Notes: a model not told the origin generated them from the sequence alone. Positions 11,720 through 24,220 are shown, counted from the stretch's first letter. The stretch is 64,000 bases of DNA from Linnemannia hyalina (GCA_019671135.1 JAHRHY010000002.1:1426001-1490000), one strand, 5' to 3'. Made by a program: numbers and translations.

Positions 11720-13302
11720 GGTTATTCTTATTTATCTTGTGTTGCAGTAGGACGAGGACAGGACAGGGTAAAAAGAAACGACGGAATAGCCAAACAAAAA
11801 AACACAGAAAGAACAAGGAAGGGGAAAAAAGAAAAGAAGAGAAGGGTTCGACCAACAAAATCAAGTGTGAGGTATGTGCCGTATTGTTGTGTGCTATATA
11901 CTGTTTTCTCACTTGTTTTGTTACACGATGGCGAGGATCTGGGTTTCCATCCAACAACCAGACTGATTCAAAAGGGAAAGGGGTGTAATTCAAAAAGAAG
12001 AAGGGCGATAAGAAGAGTGGATTGCTATTGTTGGGAAGGACAAGGAGGAGGAGGGAGCATTGGAGCAGGTGTAGAAGAGGAAGATGAGCTGGGTGAGAGA
12101 GAGTAAAAGGTTGAAGGAGTGTGCGAACAAGAAGATAACCAACTGAAAGGGAAAGGCAAAGGGGAAGGAGAGACGAAAAGGGGGTTCAACCGCGGGAGGA
12201 GGGTGTGCTTGCTGGCAGTGGATTTATATCACGGTTGGTTGCTTGTTTCTGTTGCGTTTGTTATTGCTATTCGGTCTGTTCGGTCTGTTCGGTCTGTTCG
12301 GTGCTATGTCCTTGGATTCTTGGGGGAACAAAGGTGGTGTTTGCAACGGGTGAGAAGGGACAAGGGTGACTGGACTTGTTCGGAGAAGAAGGGCTTTTTG
12401 GCAGGTTCGCGGACTGGTTGATTGGCTGGTGACAAGGGTGTCGCTGACGCTGATGAACTGGACTGGGCTAAAGGGTGTCAAGGGTGTCAAGGGTGTGAGA
12501 TCAGAGAGGAGGGCGAGGTTATTGTATGATGTTACAGTATGTACAGGGTGGGAGAGAAGGTATGTATGTATGGCTATGGAAGAGAGAGAGGGGGAGAAAG
12601 AGGGAGAGAGGGAGAGAGAGGGGGAGAGAGATTAGATCCTTTGTGATTTGAAGGAGAGGGTATTTTTTTTTTTTGACTGTACAAAGAAAAGGAAGAAGAA
12701 TGACGAAAAGGAGGAGGAAGGGGAGTTGAAGAAGAGGAAAGAAGAAGAGAGGAAACTGCTGGAAGGACGGAAAAAGGGCAATTTCAAATACGAAGCAAAG
12801 AGGGATGGGAAGGAAGAAAAATCGCTCTCGCTTCGCCTTCTCATTCAAGCTCCATTGGCACCGCACGGCACAAATCCACCACACTCACTTGACTTGACTG
12901 ACACCACTCGACTCATATACAACGCAGCCTACTTTTCGCTGTATGCACAACCGAGTTATACACACGAGTTCGCTCATAGCATATCCACACACACCCTTTA
13001 CTTTCGCCCTTGTGCCTCGATTGACTCCCTTTGCCCTGCCTTGCGTTTGTCAGCGTGTCAACGCACAGTAGGTTTGATGACTTTGATCACAAAAGACCTT
13101 CAAGCGAACACGTGCCTTTTTAATGGTAACCTGAACCCCTCCTTAATGAACATTCAAATACACATTCACCAGTCACATATATCGCAACGAGCAAAAGGAT
13201 AAAAAGATCTCGTCCGCCATCTCTCCTTTCTTCTCTTTGCGCTCCCAACACACTTCCCTATCGTGCCCCTCCCTTCATTCCTAGCACCCACCACATACCA
13301 CA
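11720..13302. other. Divergent promoter region with short tandem repeats
   Basis: The region lies between the start codons of the Ser-rich gene and INTS2. It is purine-rich on the plus strand, with a 9-bp repeat (TCGGTCTGT, about 3.5 copies) at 12271-12302, a GGGTGTCAA repeat at about 12474-12496 and GGGAGA repeats at about 12587-12633. No gene is seen. The last 100 bases before 13303 are pyrimidine-rich, a typical leader for the INTS2 gene. Confidence 0.5.
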
Positions 13303-16300
13303 ATGTCCGAGGCATTCAGGCTCATCGAGACTGGGGGTGACCCTAGAATCCATCTTGCCTTGGTACATACTCACTCTTACACACTTTTACTCTGTTTTAG
13401 ACTTTTGCATTACATCTTGAAGAAACGAGAGGGGATCGTTATTACTGCCATGCATCAGAGGGGACACGACGAATAAGAACACAGACGCTGACATATTTTT
13501 ATTACTTTGGTGGCAAAAACTACCCTTTCAAACATTACTGTCTGTAGGACTACAGCGTGCTTCTTCCTTTACTTCTATCGCGCTTGGGACTAGAGTCCGC
13601 GCCTTTTCTCTCTCGTTACACTCAGGTACCGTACCTTCACTCACATCTCATATCTTCCAACTTTTGCGAAAAGCCTCGTTTTTGACTGGTTGCAACAACT
13701 GAACTGACGCCTTTTTCATGTTTGACAACGCACATGTAGACAGGGACAGTCTTGAGGTACCTGGACTTGGACTACCGGTTAATTCAGCGCCAAGTCAAGG
13801 AAGAGCTACAGCTGGATAAGCAGCAAATCAGATCATCAGGAAATTCAAAGGCAGGACTCTTCGAGTCAGGAACAGCAGAGGATCGCGCCCGGTATGAAAC
13901 ATATCCTCACATTTGCATTTACAAAGAACAAGACGCAAAGAAAGAGCTAAACATAACTAACGCGTAATAACGGTTTACTCGTTCATTACTTTAGGATTGT
14001 GCTGGCGGATCTTACAAGACTTGAACAGTGGGAGCGTGACCACGCTACCCAATCCAAACGAGCAGGAGCACATACAAACAGATCATCACTCCTTGACAAC
14101 CAAGTCTTTCGCCAAGAGATCACCACCATCATCGTCGTCCTAACCCTCCGCTGCCGGCGACCCACGGTCGAGATCCAGGTACAACATAATTCAAAGTACA
14201 CATCTCCTACGCGTCACGGCTCAATCTGTCACGTTTCACAATACCAACAATCATTTATTTATCCTTTACATGAGTAGACCTTGATACAAAATCTGCGGGC
14301 AGTGCGGGATCCGGGAACGTTCATCTATGCAATTGTCGCCAACAATCCAACCGAGTTTTCGCCTACCATTGACACGCTCCTCGACTCTGATGACCGCTAC
14401 AACAACGTCAAAGATATCTTGCCCCAACTCTGCAAGCTCGCTGATTACAGGACCTGGGATGTACGGCAGCGACTGGTCAATCGCAAAGTCTTTCCCAATC
14501 TGGCGATCGAACTCACCATCGAGCACTGTCACGACGAAATCGGATTTATGAACAGGATCCTCAAGGGCCAACCCGAGTGGCTGACCAACAGTCGCGGACC
14601 AGTGACGAGGACGAGCATGTCGTCCATCATGGAGTTTGTGATCTCTTCTTTGAACGACGAATTGACATCCGATCACCCAGACAATGTTGCTATCAATCGG
14701 CTACTACGGATCTTGTCAGGAATGGTTGGACTCATGGGTCTTTCCCTCACCGCGGAGCAACTGGAGATTTCTCTCGGAGTGCTGGAGATGTCACCGGCAG
14801 AGCCATGTACGGTCAACTTCAAGGTATGCTTAATCTTGATGAGCGCTGCTCAGCTGATCAAGTACTCCGAGTCACGGACACGGAGGATACTGCGCCAGCT
14901 GTTAGATTGCGCCGACTCGCCTCAGGTTTTGATGCTTTGGATCTACCTCCAGAGCAAACTGATGCCAAAGATTGACGAGTTTGCTTCACGAGCGCTCTCT
15001 ATGGAAATCGTCGTTCCTCGTATGGGACTCATGGAACTCGTTGGATTCTTCACGACCCTCTTTACCGACAAGGAGCTTGCTTCGTGTGCGCTTGGTCTCG
15101 GACGACCTGCCACTTCATCACCCTACAAAACCAATGGATCCAATGGATTCAGCGCGCCAACATCAGCCGCTCCTTCGACAGCATACATCGCAAGTTCTGA
15201 GGCATCGGAACTCCGATCCGTCTCCAATTTTTGTGTTTCACATCTGCTGGATAGAGGCGTTTTCATCAGGAGTTCGACGGATGTGCGCACATGGGTCCTT
15301 GATCAGATCCAAGCCACAGATGTTCCTCTTGATGACAACATGATCCCTCTCCTCCAAGCATATACCAAAGCCATTTCAAAGTCGGATCGCATCACACGGA
15401 TACCAGAACACGACATTCGCACGTTTTTTGCCAACCCCTGTCAGGACCTCACACCTGCCAAGGTGCTTTTGACCCTCTACATGTTGCTCAACAACGAAGT
15501 CTGTCTCGAGAACCTTGGCCAAGACAGTTCCAACCGGAATCGAGGTAACTTCTTTTCCCCGAACGTTCCTTGTCGTCATTGTGTGCCTTTTTTCACTGCG
15601 GACGAAATTAACAATGACCCTTTTGTGCTTATGGTCAGAGTACGACGCGACGTTGCTTCAGTATGTACAGATTAGGAAGGTATTGCTATTCGTTCAGGAG
15701 TTCCAGGGAGGAGTGGCGTTCAAGGCGGTCCAGCCCATGTTCTTAAAGCTGGTCAACTCTCAGTTTCCTGAGCTGTTTGATGTCTCTACGCTTTTGCTGG
15801 AGGAGGAGAACAAGTTCTCGTCATCGGCCGTCGTTCAGAGCTCACATTCATCAAAGAGAGGGGTCTCTGGATCATCATCATCTACGTCGCTTATCAGTAC
15901 GCCACACACAACGTCAGCAGAGTCCTCGGCATGGGTCGAAACCCATTACAAGTCTCTGGAACAACACCTCCTCTACCCTGAAGACGCTATCAAAGGTAGA
16001 CATCACTTGTTATTATTTTGGAATTCAGTGCTCTATGTGTTGATGAACTGCGTTCTAAATACTCTATCATGCTCTGGCACGAATTATGTTAGCATACTAC
16101 GCATTCCAAAGGCTTCCGCAGGCGGACAGGCAGATACTGGCAGGGTCGATTGTTCAGATGAGTTTACCTTCGCTTTTGGACCCAGAGTCGGACCCCACGG
16201 TCATGGAAGTCTTCAAAAAGACGTGGGATCAACTCAACTCGATCATGCCACACGACCTCTGGGCTATGACTGTCGATGCCCTCCTCCCACGTTCCTCTAG

Positions 16301-17775
16301 CTCTTTCATCCCCCTCAACTTTGCAGCAACATCGGCATCTTCATCACAAGGCGGGGGAGGAACAGGGCCACCCCAACAGAAACTCAATCAGCAACCATTT
16401 CAACAAAAGAACAAGGACGTCTATACCTTCGAGTGGCTGGTCCAGGATCCACTCTTGCTGTTCAAGGTCGACCCACGAGTTTTTAGGACACCGACGATTT
16501 TCCGTCTGTTTATTCAGATTCTGGGCGCTGTCATGGTGGGATCTCGACACTGGTTCCGGAAACAGTTTACTGCGTCACAGGTGGTTCTGAATAGTCATCA
16601 GAACATGGTTCCGATCCAGACTCAGAAACATCGGGTGTTCAAGGAGTCCAACTTGACGGCTTTAGTCTATATCCAGGACTCGTCCATTGTTCAGTTGTTG
16701 TTTGAGATCTGTCAGCGCCGACCGGAGGATATTGAGGAGGCTTTGGCACATCAGCACCAGCAGGAGGAGGCTGCAGCTGCAGCTTCTGGTATCTATTCGG
16801 ATGACGAACTTCCCGGCCACGGTCATAATACGAACAGGAAAAATAGCACTGCAGCGGGACCACGGAAACCTCCATCTCACGGGAAGGAACCTCATCTTCA
16901 GGGCCCGATCTCGGAGGTACTGAAGGAGATCCAGATTGTGACGTTCAACTTTTTGCATCAGCTCTTTATCGATTTCAAGATCCTACCCAAGTTGATTCAC
17001 TTCCAAGGGTACTCGCCTGAGCTGCTGCCGGCGACGCTGGCGGGAATGGAATCATTGCACGTTTGTATGGACTTTTTGCATGAGTTGCTGTTTGCTACCC
17101 CAGCGGCTACTTCTGCCCTGGCTACCGGTCCTCCTAGTGGTGTTAGTGGGACGCCGGTGACGAGTTCTACGGGGTCTATGCTTGCTGGAGGACCGGGCGC
17201 TGGTGCTTTGGCTTCCTCGTCTACTGGATCGATCGTCGTAGGGGACGGCGGTGTTGTACCAAACGGAAACATGCCCTCGGCGGCTGCGGCGGCTGCTGCC
17301 GCTGCAGCTGCAGCGTCGTCGTCGACAGATTTGACGCTTCGTCTTTTCGCGTTACGACTGTCAGTCCTGGTGTGTGAGAGGTACCCGTTGGAGAGGACGC
17401 AGGACATGGCACGCAAGTTTATTCTGGAGCGGATGGGGGCGTTTGCGATCAGCTCGAATTATTCGCCTGAAGTGCTTGATTCTGCCAAGATCTTGGCGCG
17501 TGCTTTCCCGAGTATGCTTTCTGATATCATCGGTGTCCTGCAAGGTAAGATTTTTTTTTTTTTTTTTGGTTGTATTATTTTTTACTGGTGCTGATTTCCT
17601 AGAGGAACAGTGAGAGCTAACGCAAGTTTTGGTGTATTTTTTTGTTGTGCTTTTTTTTTTTTTTTGGTTGTTAGATGCGTATGGACAAGAAAGGCAGAAG
17701 GAGCTGGATGACTTTATCGAGTCGGTTACCCTGATGACCTCTGACCCCGCGCTCTGGAACAAGAGTCTTTTGTGA
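13303..17775 (+). CDS. INTS2: Integrator complex subunit 2 (1216 aa, eight exons)
   Basis: Exons are 13303-13362, 13548-13625, 13740-13891, 13995-14178, 14278-15544, 15639-15995, 16093-17544 and 17675-17775, all GT..AG and in phase. The 1216-residue product matches the length of animal INTS2 (about 1200). Diagnostic blocks include a Leu-rich mid region ending in KVLLTLYMLLNNE, LWAMTVDALLP at about 754, the block around DPLLLFKVDPRV, and HFQGYSPELLP near residue 1002 followed by a conserved Gly-Met-x-Ser-Leu-His segment. INTS2 is a helical scaffold of Integrator, the nuclear complex that binds RNA polymerase II, cleaves nascent RNA and, in animals, makes snRNA 3' ends. Species-specific inserts are a Ser/Gly-rich loop and a poly-Ala run (about 1096-1108). 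The second to fourth exons are short and less certain than exons 5-8. The gene ends tail-to-tail with the peroxiredoxin gene. Confidence 0.88.
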
Positions 17776-17961
17776 TATCTTTTGCACTCCCACTACGATC
17801 CTGAACAAACAAAAATATTAAAAAAAGAAACACGAGTTTCGAGCCGAGGTTGTGTTGTATTGTGAGTTTCTGTTGGTTTGTTGGTCCTTTTTAATTTATG
17901 TATGCTGGTAGAATGGTAGTAGGTACATGGTTGAGTGAGAAACTTGTGCGGTCGATATCGT

Positions 17962-19268
17962 TTACAACTTGGCCAAGACAGCTCCGGCGCCCGAGACGGA
18001 AACACCAAACCTAATTATATTCAGTAGACAGATAACGGCGATTAGTACCGATACAGTGTTGAGAGCGGCTGTTCTAGCGATGTGTCAGATGTGAGAAGGA
18101 GGGTTAAAAAGTAAGTGAGAAGGTACGTACTGGGTCTCGACACCGATGTAGGTGACCTTCAAGTCCTCGACGACCATAGCGAAGCGCTTCGAGCGGACAG
18201 CGCCCATTCCGGCCTTTGTCAAATCTAATTATCGACGTTTGTACACCAAGCAACAAAATAATTAATGAGGGTGTATTCCGGAATGCCATAGGCCAATTTT
18301 GAAGTGGCTGTTTCTTTGGGTTGTTTGTTGTGGGTGGATTGAAGAAGGAGCTGAGTAATTACCCTGGACGAGACCGGTGGCCTTGACGAATTCGCCGTTT
18401 CCGTCAGCGGCCATGATGACCTTATCGCTCACGTTTGTCCACTTGCCCCACGCATCCATGACACTACAAAACAAGAAGCCAATTGAGTGTTAACAAAAAA
18501 CACGACATAAAAAGGATAGGAAAACGACACAAAAAACACATTCCTCGACAAAAGGAAACTTACAAGGCGTCAGCGGTAGAGATACAAATGACCTGATCAA
18601 TACCCTTCTTGGCAAGATCCTGGTACTTTTGATGGTACTCGGGGAGATGGTTGTTGTTGCAGGTGGGGGTGAAGGCGCCGGGAACGCCAAAGATGACAAC
18701 CTTCTTGCCCTTGAAGGAATCTGTGCTCAAGACCTGGGGGATCCCGCAGGCGTCCTTGAGTTCAGGGTCGTATGGGCTATTAGTGGAAGGGTGAGAGGAG
18801 AAGGTTAGTTGGGCGGCTTTGTTGGATGGAGGTGTAATACGGGGTAACAAAGTGGAAAAGGAGAAGGAAGACTTACCAGTACTTGAGGGAGACGGTGGGG
18901 AGGGTATCTCCGACCTTGATCTGCTGAATTAGGTGGATATTTTGCAGAGAACGTAGAGTGGGGGATGATACGTCAGTCGTTTTTGGGGTATTTGGTGTCA
19001 CTTTCTTCCTTTCATGTGCTTTGTCTTTCGGTTGAGGTGTTGGTATCCTCCTTCTGTATGGTGTATTTGTGTGTATGTCCTGTATGTCTGTTCGGCGGTC
19101 CGTCGGTCGGTTGAGGGAAAGTGTGTCAAAAGTGTTACTGAATGGCCTAAAGTGCGGGCGTGTTGTGCATGACAGTTTGGCATGTCAAGTAAAAGGGACG
19201 GTCGCCTTCCGTTGTAGTCATCCAGAAGTGTTGAAGTGAGTCCGGCTGAGGGAACTTACTTGAGCCAT
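17962..19268 (-). CDS. Peroxiredoxin-5-like thiol peroxidase (170 aa, six exons)
   Basis: Exons in reading order are 19268-19260, 18923-18877, 18776-18564, 18463-18363, 18224-18131 and 18010-17962. The product is a Prx5/AHP1-type (atypical 2-Cys) peroxiredoxin that reduces hydrogen peroxide and alkyl hydroperoxides using thioredoxin or a similar donor. The peroxidatic Cys is C58 in PGAFTPTC. Other Cys residues at 19, 29 and 83 are candidates for the resolving residue. The ends KVGDTLP and GAGAVLAKL and the length of 170 residues fit the family well. The first exon codes only three residues (MAQ). The second exon could begin three bases later (tandem CAGCAG acceptor), which would add or remove one Gln. 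There is no mitochondrial or peroxisomal signal that I can see, so a cytosolic location is likely. Confidence 0.9.
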
Positions 19269-19728
19269 TGAATGTGTTGGTGAGGTGGAGTGGAGAGGAA
19301 TGAGTGAATGAAAAAGAGAAAAGAGGAAAGAGAAGTAGACAAAAAAAAGGGGTGAAAAGGCAGTTTGTGAACACTCAGTTCTCCACGCGTGCGCGCAGAG
19401 TAAGCTTCGGCTGATATTTCGATCCACCCCGGAATAGACACACCACCCACTTTTCTTGCTCCGTCCCTGCAGGCCTTAAAATTCTAATTGATCGAGTACT
19501 TCCCCGGATGCGGGCAAATTCGCGTCCGGGCACACCGATCTACGTCCGTTCTTACCCCTACTCCACCCCTTCTTCCTGCATAGCGCCCTCTTTTTTACCT
19601 ACTCAGTCTAGGTCATTAGAAACGTATCCATGCTGATAAAGCCGTATCTTTTTATGAGAAAAGAGGTGATAAAAATACAATTGATGTCTATGTTTTGCAA
19701 ACTGTCGTAAGGCCTAATGCGGTGCGAA
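19269..19728. other. Promoter of the peroxiredoxin gene
   Basis: About 460 bases separate the peroxiredoxin start from the end of the next minus-strand gene. T-rich and CT-rich stretches are present, and no separate gene is seen. Confidence 0.5.
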
Positions 19729-21026
19729 TTACTTGCGGCCCTTGCCCTTCTTCTTTCCACCACCTTTCTTTCCACCACCACCACCACCACCACCTCCGCC
19801 TCCACCACCAGACTTCTTGCCGCCCTTCTTCTTGACGCCCTCGCGCTGGACAGACTTGATTTCCTTCTCGGTCAATGTCAACATTCCATTCTTGAATCGA
19901 CCCATCGACGACTTCAATCCACGATCCGATCGCTTCGTCTCCTTCTTCTTTCCTCCTGACGCCGCGAACGTGTGTTTGATTCCCTTGTGGTACGTTCCAT
20001 TGTTCTTTGCCTGTTGGGTTCGATTAAATAGGGAGAGACGGGGTCAGTTATCGGTATATGAGAAAAGGAATGAGACTGTACATGGAAACATAGTATAATT
20101 AGCAGTGCCCGGTTGATGGTTGCTTCTCCGTACCTCTTCGAGTTCCTTGACGTCTCTCTCGCGCTGCTTGGCCATCATTCCGAACTTGATCTGAAGCGGC
20201 ACCTTCACACTCTGCTGTTTCTATTACATCAACAAATAACATACAAAAAAAGGCGTTAGATGGTTTGTTTTGTAGTCACTGCCCAAAGGGACTTCCTGTT
20301 ATCAATAGAAAACAATGTAGAGGTCTCCATTTGAAAAAAAAAGGGAGCAAAGAAAGTTACCTGGATACCGAGACTAACGAGCTGATCGCGTTGATGTCTC
20401 CGTCTCTCAACACCATCCAACTGCTCCGCCGCAAACTGTTCCAGAATCCGACTGCTCTTGATCAATGTATGCAATTCTGCATCGTTCTTCTTCATCTCCA
20501 TCTCTTCTGCCTTTTCCTCGGCTGTGAGAGGGTTCTCCATGGGTGGCGGGGCTTCGTCCAGTTTCGAGATCTTGGAGGACATGAACTTTTTGAAGGAGAA
20601 ATCTGCAGAGCCTCCGGCTGCTGAGGAAGTGCCTTTGCGGTCGACCTTGGAGCTGTCGAATACTACGATTTCTGCGGCGGAACGGGGTTTAGAGGTGACG
20701 ATTGTGGAGGAGGAAGTGGGGGACTTCTTGACCTTCTTCTTCTTTGTTGTCGTTGTTGTTGCTGAAGTCGTGGTGGATTTTGAAGAGGAGGAGGAGGAGG
20801 GAGTGAAGAGGGAGAGAAAGTCGAGGTCGTGTTCGGGTATGTCATCCGTCGTCGTATCTGCTTTCCGCTTCTTCGACCCAGCCCCTGTTGCTCCTGTAGC
20901 TGCAGTGATGGTGGTGGTGGTGGCGGTCTTTGGTTTGAAGATGGTGCTGACGAGTTTCTTCTTCTTGAGGGGGGCGGGTGCAGCCATGGCCCTGGCCGCA
21001 GCCTTCTTGTCCATCACGCGCTCCAT
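19729..21026 (-). CDS. Nucleolar C1orf131/Faf1-like protein (about 344 aa)
   Basis: Exons are 21026-20361, 20220-20134 and 20010-19729, all in phase 0. The N-terminal half is basic and low complexity (poly-Thr, poly-Ser, KKKK clusters), followed by an acidic/basic coiled stretch. The C-terminal third holds the recognisable part: a segment around LQIKFGMMAKQRERD, then GRFKNGML at about residues 287-294. This resembles the DUF4602 family (human C1orf131, yeast Faf1), nucleolar proteins needed for 18S rRNA maturation. The assignment comes from memory of these motifs, not from an alignment. Residues 319-331 are an unbroken run of 13 Gly between Lys clusters. The start is uncertain: an ATG at 21130 followed at once by a 44-nt GT..AG intron (21127-21084) would add about 19 residues in frame. 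Confidence 0.6.
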
Positions 21027-21295
21027 GCTTTGTTGCTTTGATTGTTTTCGGTCTTGGTGATGCTCTTTGTGGATGTGAGGGTCCTGAACAAAGAAAAGGT
21101 GTCGTGAAACGTTCGTTGGTTGGTTACCATGCAACAAAAAGAAGAAAAAAAGAAACTACTGTTTACATGAAACGTCCACTAAGCCACAAATCACTCCAGC
21201 CATGTAACTGACTTTCCCCCGCCGCTCCGCTCCTTGTTTCCGTACATTCCTCGACCAAACTTAAGCACGGACACGGACAAAGGAACGACCTAGCA

Positions 21296-22069
21296 ATGGC
21301 AACGACATCGGCATCAGCACTCGAGTACCAACGCTCAACACTCCACAGACTGGCCGCCTCGCCTTACCCCGAATGGTCCCTCTCCGCCCTCTGTACGTTC
21401 CCCCCTCTTCCCACCCCTTTTGAATTTTGACCATCATTCCCCCGCCTTTACTGAAGAAAAGCCAAATTAATTCGTTGCTGCTTTTTGTATTTTCAATAGG
21501 CGCGGCGTCCATCCCAACGGCGGCAAGACTTAGCCCGGCGATGCCCCATTTCGGCATCTTGATGGGCTTCAGTGCTGTCTGGGCTGGCTCTGGGTATGCC
21601 CCCCTCTCTTGTTTGATACGACTAATGAACCTGTTTTAGGTCAACTGATCGTTCAGGAGAGAGAATGATATCATATCAGAAAACGCACTTACTGACTGAT
21701 CACTTGTGGTTGTTTTTGTGGATATGTAGGTACATGAAGTACGTAGGAGATGCCGAAAATGGATCCGGAACCACCACAGGTAAATACACCCTTACCCTCA
21801 AAAAGAAAACTCTCAGGACCAGGAGTAAATGAATGTGGAACCACACCACCCCAATACCAACCCACCAACTCACTCATGTTATCATTCCCCCCCCCCCCCC
21901 CCCCCTCTGTCGTATATCTCAAATAGCCTGGTGCTTGACATACCTGTTCCTGAACTTGAAGAGGACGATCCGTCAACCCAAGCCCATGCCCTCCTTGCTC
22001 GTCGCCGGGGTCTTCTCGAACTTGGTCATTTCTGGACGCAAGACCTTGGAAGTTGAGTTTGGTATCTAA
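21296..22069 (+). CDS. AIM19-like small mitochondrial membrane protein (127 aa, four exons)
   Basis: Exons are 21296-21392, 21500-21593, 21730-21779 and 21927-22069, all GT..AG. The protein has a short polar N-terminus and then hydrophobic segments typical of a small membrane protein. The block PHFGILMGFSAVW, a GYMKY turn, and a C-terminal helix rich in Leu (CLTYLFLNLK) resemble the fungal AIM19 family (altered inheritance of mitochondria; inner-membrane protein of unknown mechanism). I am fairly sure of the gene model and moderately sure of the family. Intron 3 contains a long C run. The gene is divergent from the nucleolar protein gene, so the two probably share a promoter of about 165-270 bases. 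Confidence 0.65.
21889..21905. repeat. Poly-C tract in intron 3 of the AIM19-like gene
   Basis: A run of about 17 C lies 20 bases before the acceptor. It may serve as the pyrimidine tract but is also a length-variable homopolymer. Confidence 0.75.
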
Positions 22070-22078
22070 TTTGATCAT

Positions 22079-22143
22079 TGGGAACAGGAGCAGGATCGGG
22101 AGCAGGGGCTGGAACAGGAACAGGGACAGGAACAGAAAGAGGA
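22079..22143. repeat. GGAACA/GGAGCA degenerate hexamer repeat
   Basis: About ten imperfect copies of a purine hexamer follow the stop of the AIM19-like gene. Confidence 0.6.
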
Positions 22144-22389
22144 TGGAGGTTCACATAGAAGAAGAGCACGCGCTGCATTTTGTATAATATCACACATCAC
22201 ACATCACTTTTCGCATTTCGCTTTGTTGGTGCTGGCGTGTGTTGAATGAACGAGCGAGGGATGGGTATTTGGAAAAGGCAGCCCAACTGGAGAAGAGATT
22301 GAGGAGTTTTGTGGCTTTTTTGCTTTGAATCCGTTGCCATAGTCGGGTTATTTGTATTAAGAAATATGCAGTTGAAAGTTATGATGGGG

Positions 22390-22980
22390 ACGAAGGGTAT
22401 ATGCCATGTCCTTGGAGTCCGTGCAGTCCTGACAGGGCGAGGACACAGTTCTAGTAGATCAGTCCCTGACCCAGTCCCATGATCAGGACAAAGATGAGCT
22501 GCTCTGCGAGAGAAGTACCTTCATCGAACATGATGAAGAGACGGACGGTAAGGGTGAGGGTTGCGGTCCCGAGGGGTGATGAAGATCTGGTAGTCCTTGA
22601 GCTTTCTGAGGAGGAAACCGGATGCGCCGGTAAATATGACGGCGTCGATGATGCAGGGCATGAGGCGGAGTCCCGAATCTGTGGTCGAGACGCCTTGAGG
22701 ACCTGGAAGTACAAGGGAACGTAGTAGGTGCATCCTGTGAAGACCAGACCCATCAACCCATTTTCGGCGCGTGCGAGAGTGACCTCGCGGTTCAGGAACA
22801 AGTTCATGGGAAGAATAGGTTCCAGCGCACGGAGTTCGATAAACACCAAGGCGGCGATTTAGGACGATGATCACCGCAGAGTTCCAGGTATAGGCGGTTC
22901 CAGGCACAGGACCGGTACAATGATGAACAAGACACCAGTGTAGTCGACCCTCCTCAGCTTGGTCTTCAAGTGTGTGTGGA
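22390..22980 (-). pseudogene. Relic of a DHA2-family MFS transporter
   Basis: The minus strand here matches the middle of the intact DHA2 carrier at 31957-33795. Recognisable pieces are LRRVDY near 22950, LFLNREV near 22800, VPLYFQV, TDSGLRLMP, GFLL..KDY and finally FVLIMGLGQG near 22460. The pieces lie in different frames, so there are at least two frameshifts plus an in-frame stop where the intact gene reads on (after LGQGLIY). Both ends of the gene are missing. It is therefore a truncated, decaying copy. It sits just upstream of, and divergent from, monooxygenase C, suggesting that a monooxygenase-transporter pair once stood here. Confidence 0.8.
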
Positions 22981-24220
22981 GTGAGAAGATAAGACAAACA
23001 AAGTGAGCGAGTGAGTATGTCTTTCGATCAGTTCATTTCAGATCTGTGGAGGTGGGATCAGTGTTTCTGAATTGGAGCGATTAGTGTTGATATCCCAGCC
23101 AATGCATTCTCTTACATGGGTCTAGCACAGCAATTGCCATTTCCTTTTTTTATATTTTTTGCGGTGTCCAAATTTAACTTTCCCTTGGCCCGCTGGAAGC
23201 ATCATTATCCAGGAGTGGCATAGAAGGGCCTGAACTGTCGGGACTCACAACAGGCTTTCAATTGCATCGCATTGGCCAACGTTCTTTTCCTCATTTGTCC
23301 TTGGCCAATCGCTTTCCTTGTGTTTTCCCTCCCAAGCCTTGGAGTCTAAAAAAAATACTGCAGTTGAATGGTGGCCCGTTTTCCCGAAAGAAAGCTGCGG
23401 CGAGAAAGAGGGATTGACGTTGCTATCTAGTGGGCGTTCACTTGAAGAAGAACGTCCTGTTCTGAAAACGAAGAATGACGAAATGAGAGACGGATGGCTG
23501 ATCGACTATGCTGGCAACGTAGGGTCCAGGATGACCTATATCGCAAACTATAGAGGGAGCTGGCCACAATGCATTCCGACCTGCCTGCCCTGCTGGAGGT
23601 ACCTGAGCGTGAGGGTGCCGTTACCAGACACCGGTAAGGGGCAGCATATCTGCGTAGAAAGATCGCAACCAAAGAAAGATTTTGGTGGCGTGCTCAACAT
23701 TGTCAATGCCAGCGAGTGCAGCCAACAATGGCGCCAGCATATGATGCTCCCACCTTACCATGTTGCTCTTCTTTTCTCCTCCGTCTCTGTCAAGGTTAAG
23801 AGTGTTCGTCTCGTGCAAGTGCAAGCTGTGTACGTTGAGCGAAGTATATGGGTCCAAGGTCCGATAGGATAGGAGCAACAGCATGGGATAATATTTTGTG
23901 TTTTGCTATGCGACTTCATTCAACAAGGTGTCAAATGGACACAAAAACACAACAGCACGCATGCATGCATGAGAAAAAAGAAAATTATGAGCCGCCGGGA
24001 CGCCAAGTAGGGCAAAGAGTGAATGAATGTCGACAAGGAAGTACGCCAGGAGGTATGGAGGTAGAACAGACGCTTTTTCTTCTTTTATCTTCCTTGTTTT
24101 TCTCTTGAGGACATCCCTTCAATAGTGATTCACTCTTCTCTCTTTTTCTCTCATTCATTTTCATTCCAAGACTCATTCACATCTCTCACTTCACTCATTC
24201 CACAATAAAAAAAAACAGCT
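22981..24220. other. Intergenic between DHA2 relic and monooxygenase C
   Basis: No convincing gene is seen. A 184-codon open frame on the plus strand (23318-23872) begins at TTG and has no recognisable domain. The 3' part is the promoter of monooxygenase C, with a CT-rich leader just before the ATG at 24221. Confidence 0.45.

Noticed and set aside
23318..23872. 184-codon plus-strand frame upstream of monooxygenase C
   Set aside because: It starts at TTG, lacks a recognisable domain and has no splice or promoter support. It could be a diverged relic, but I cannot support it.
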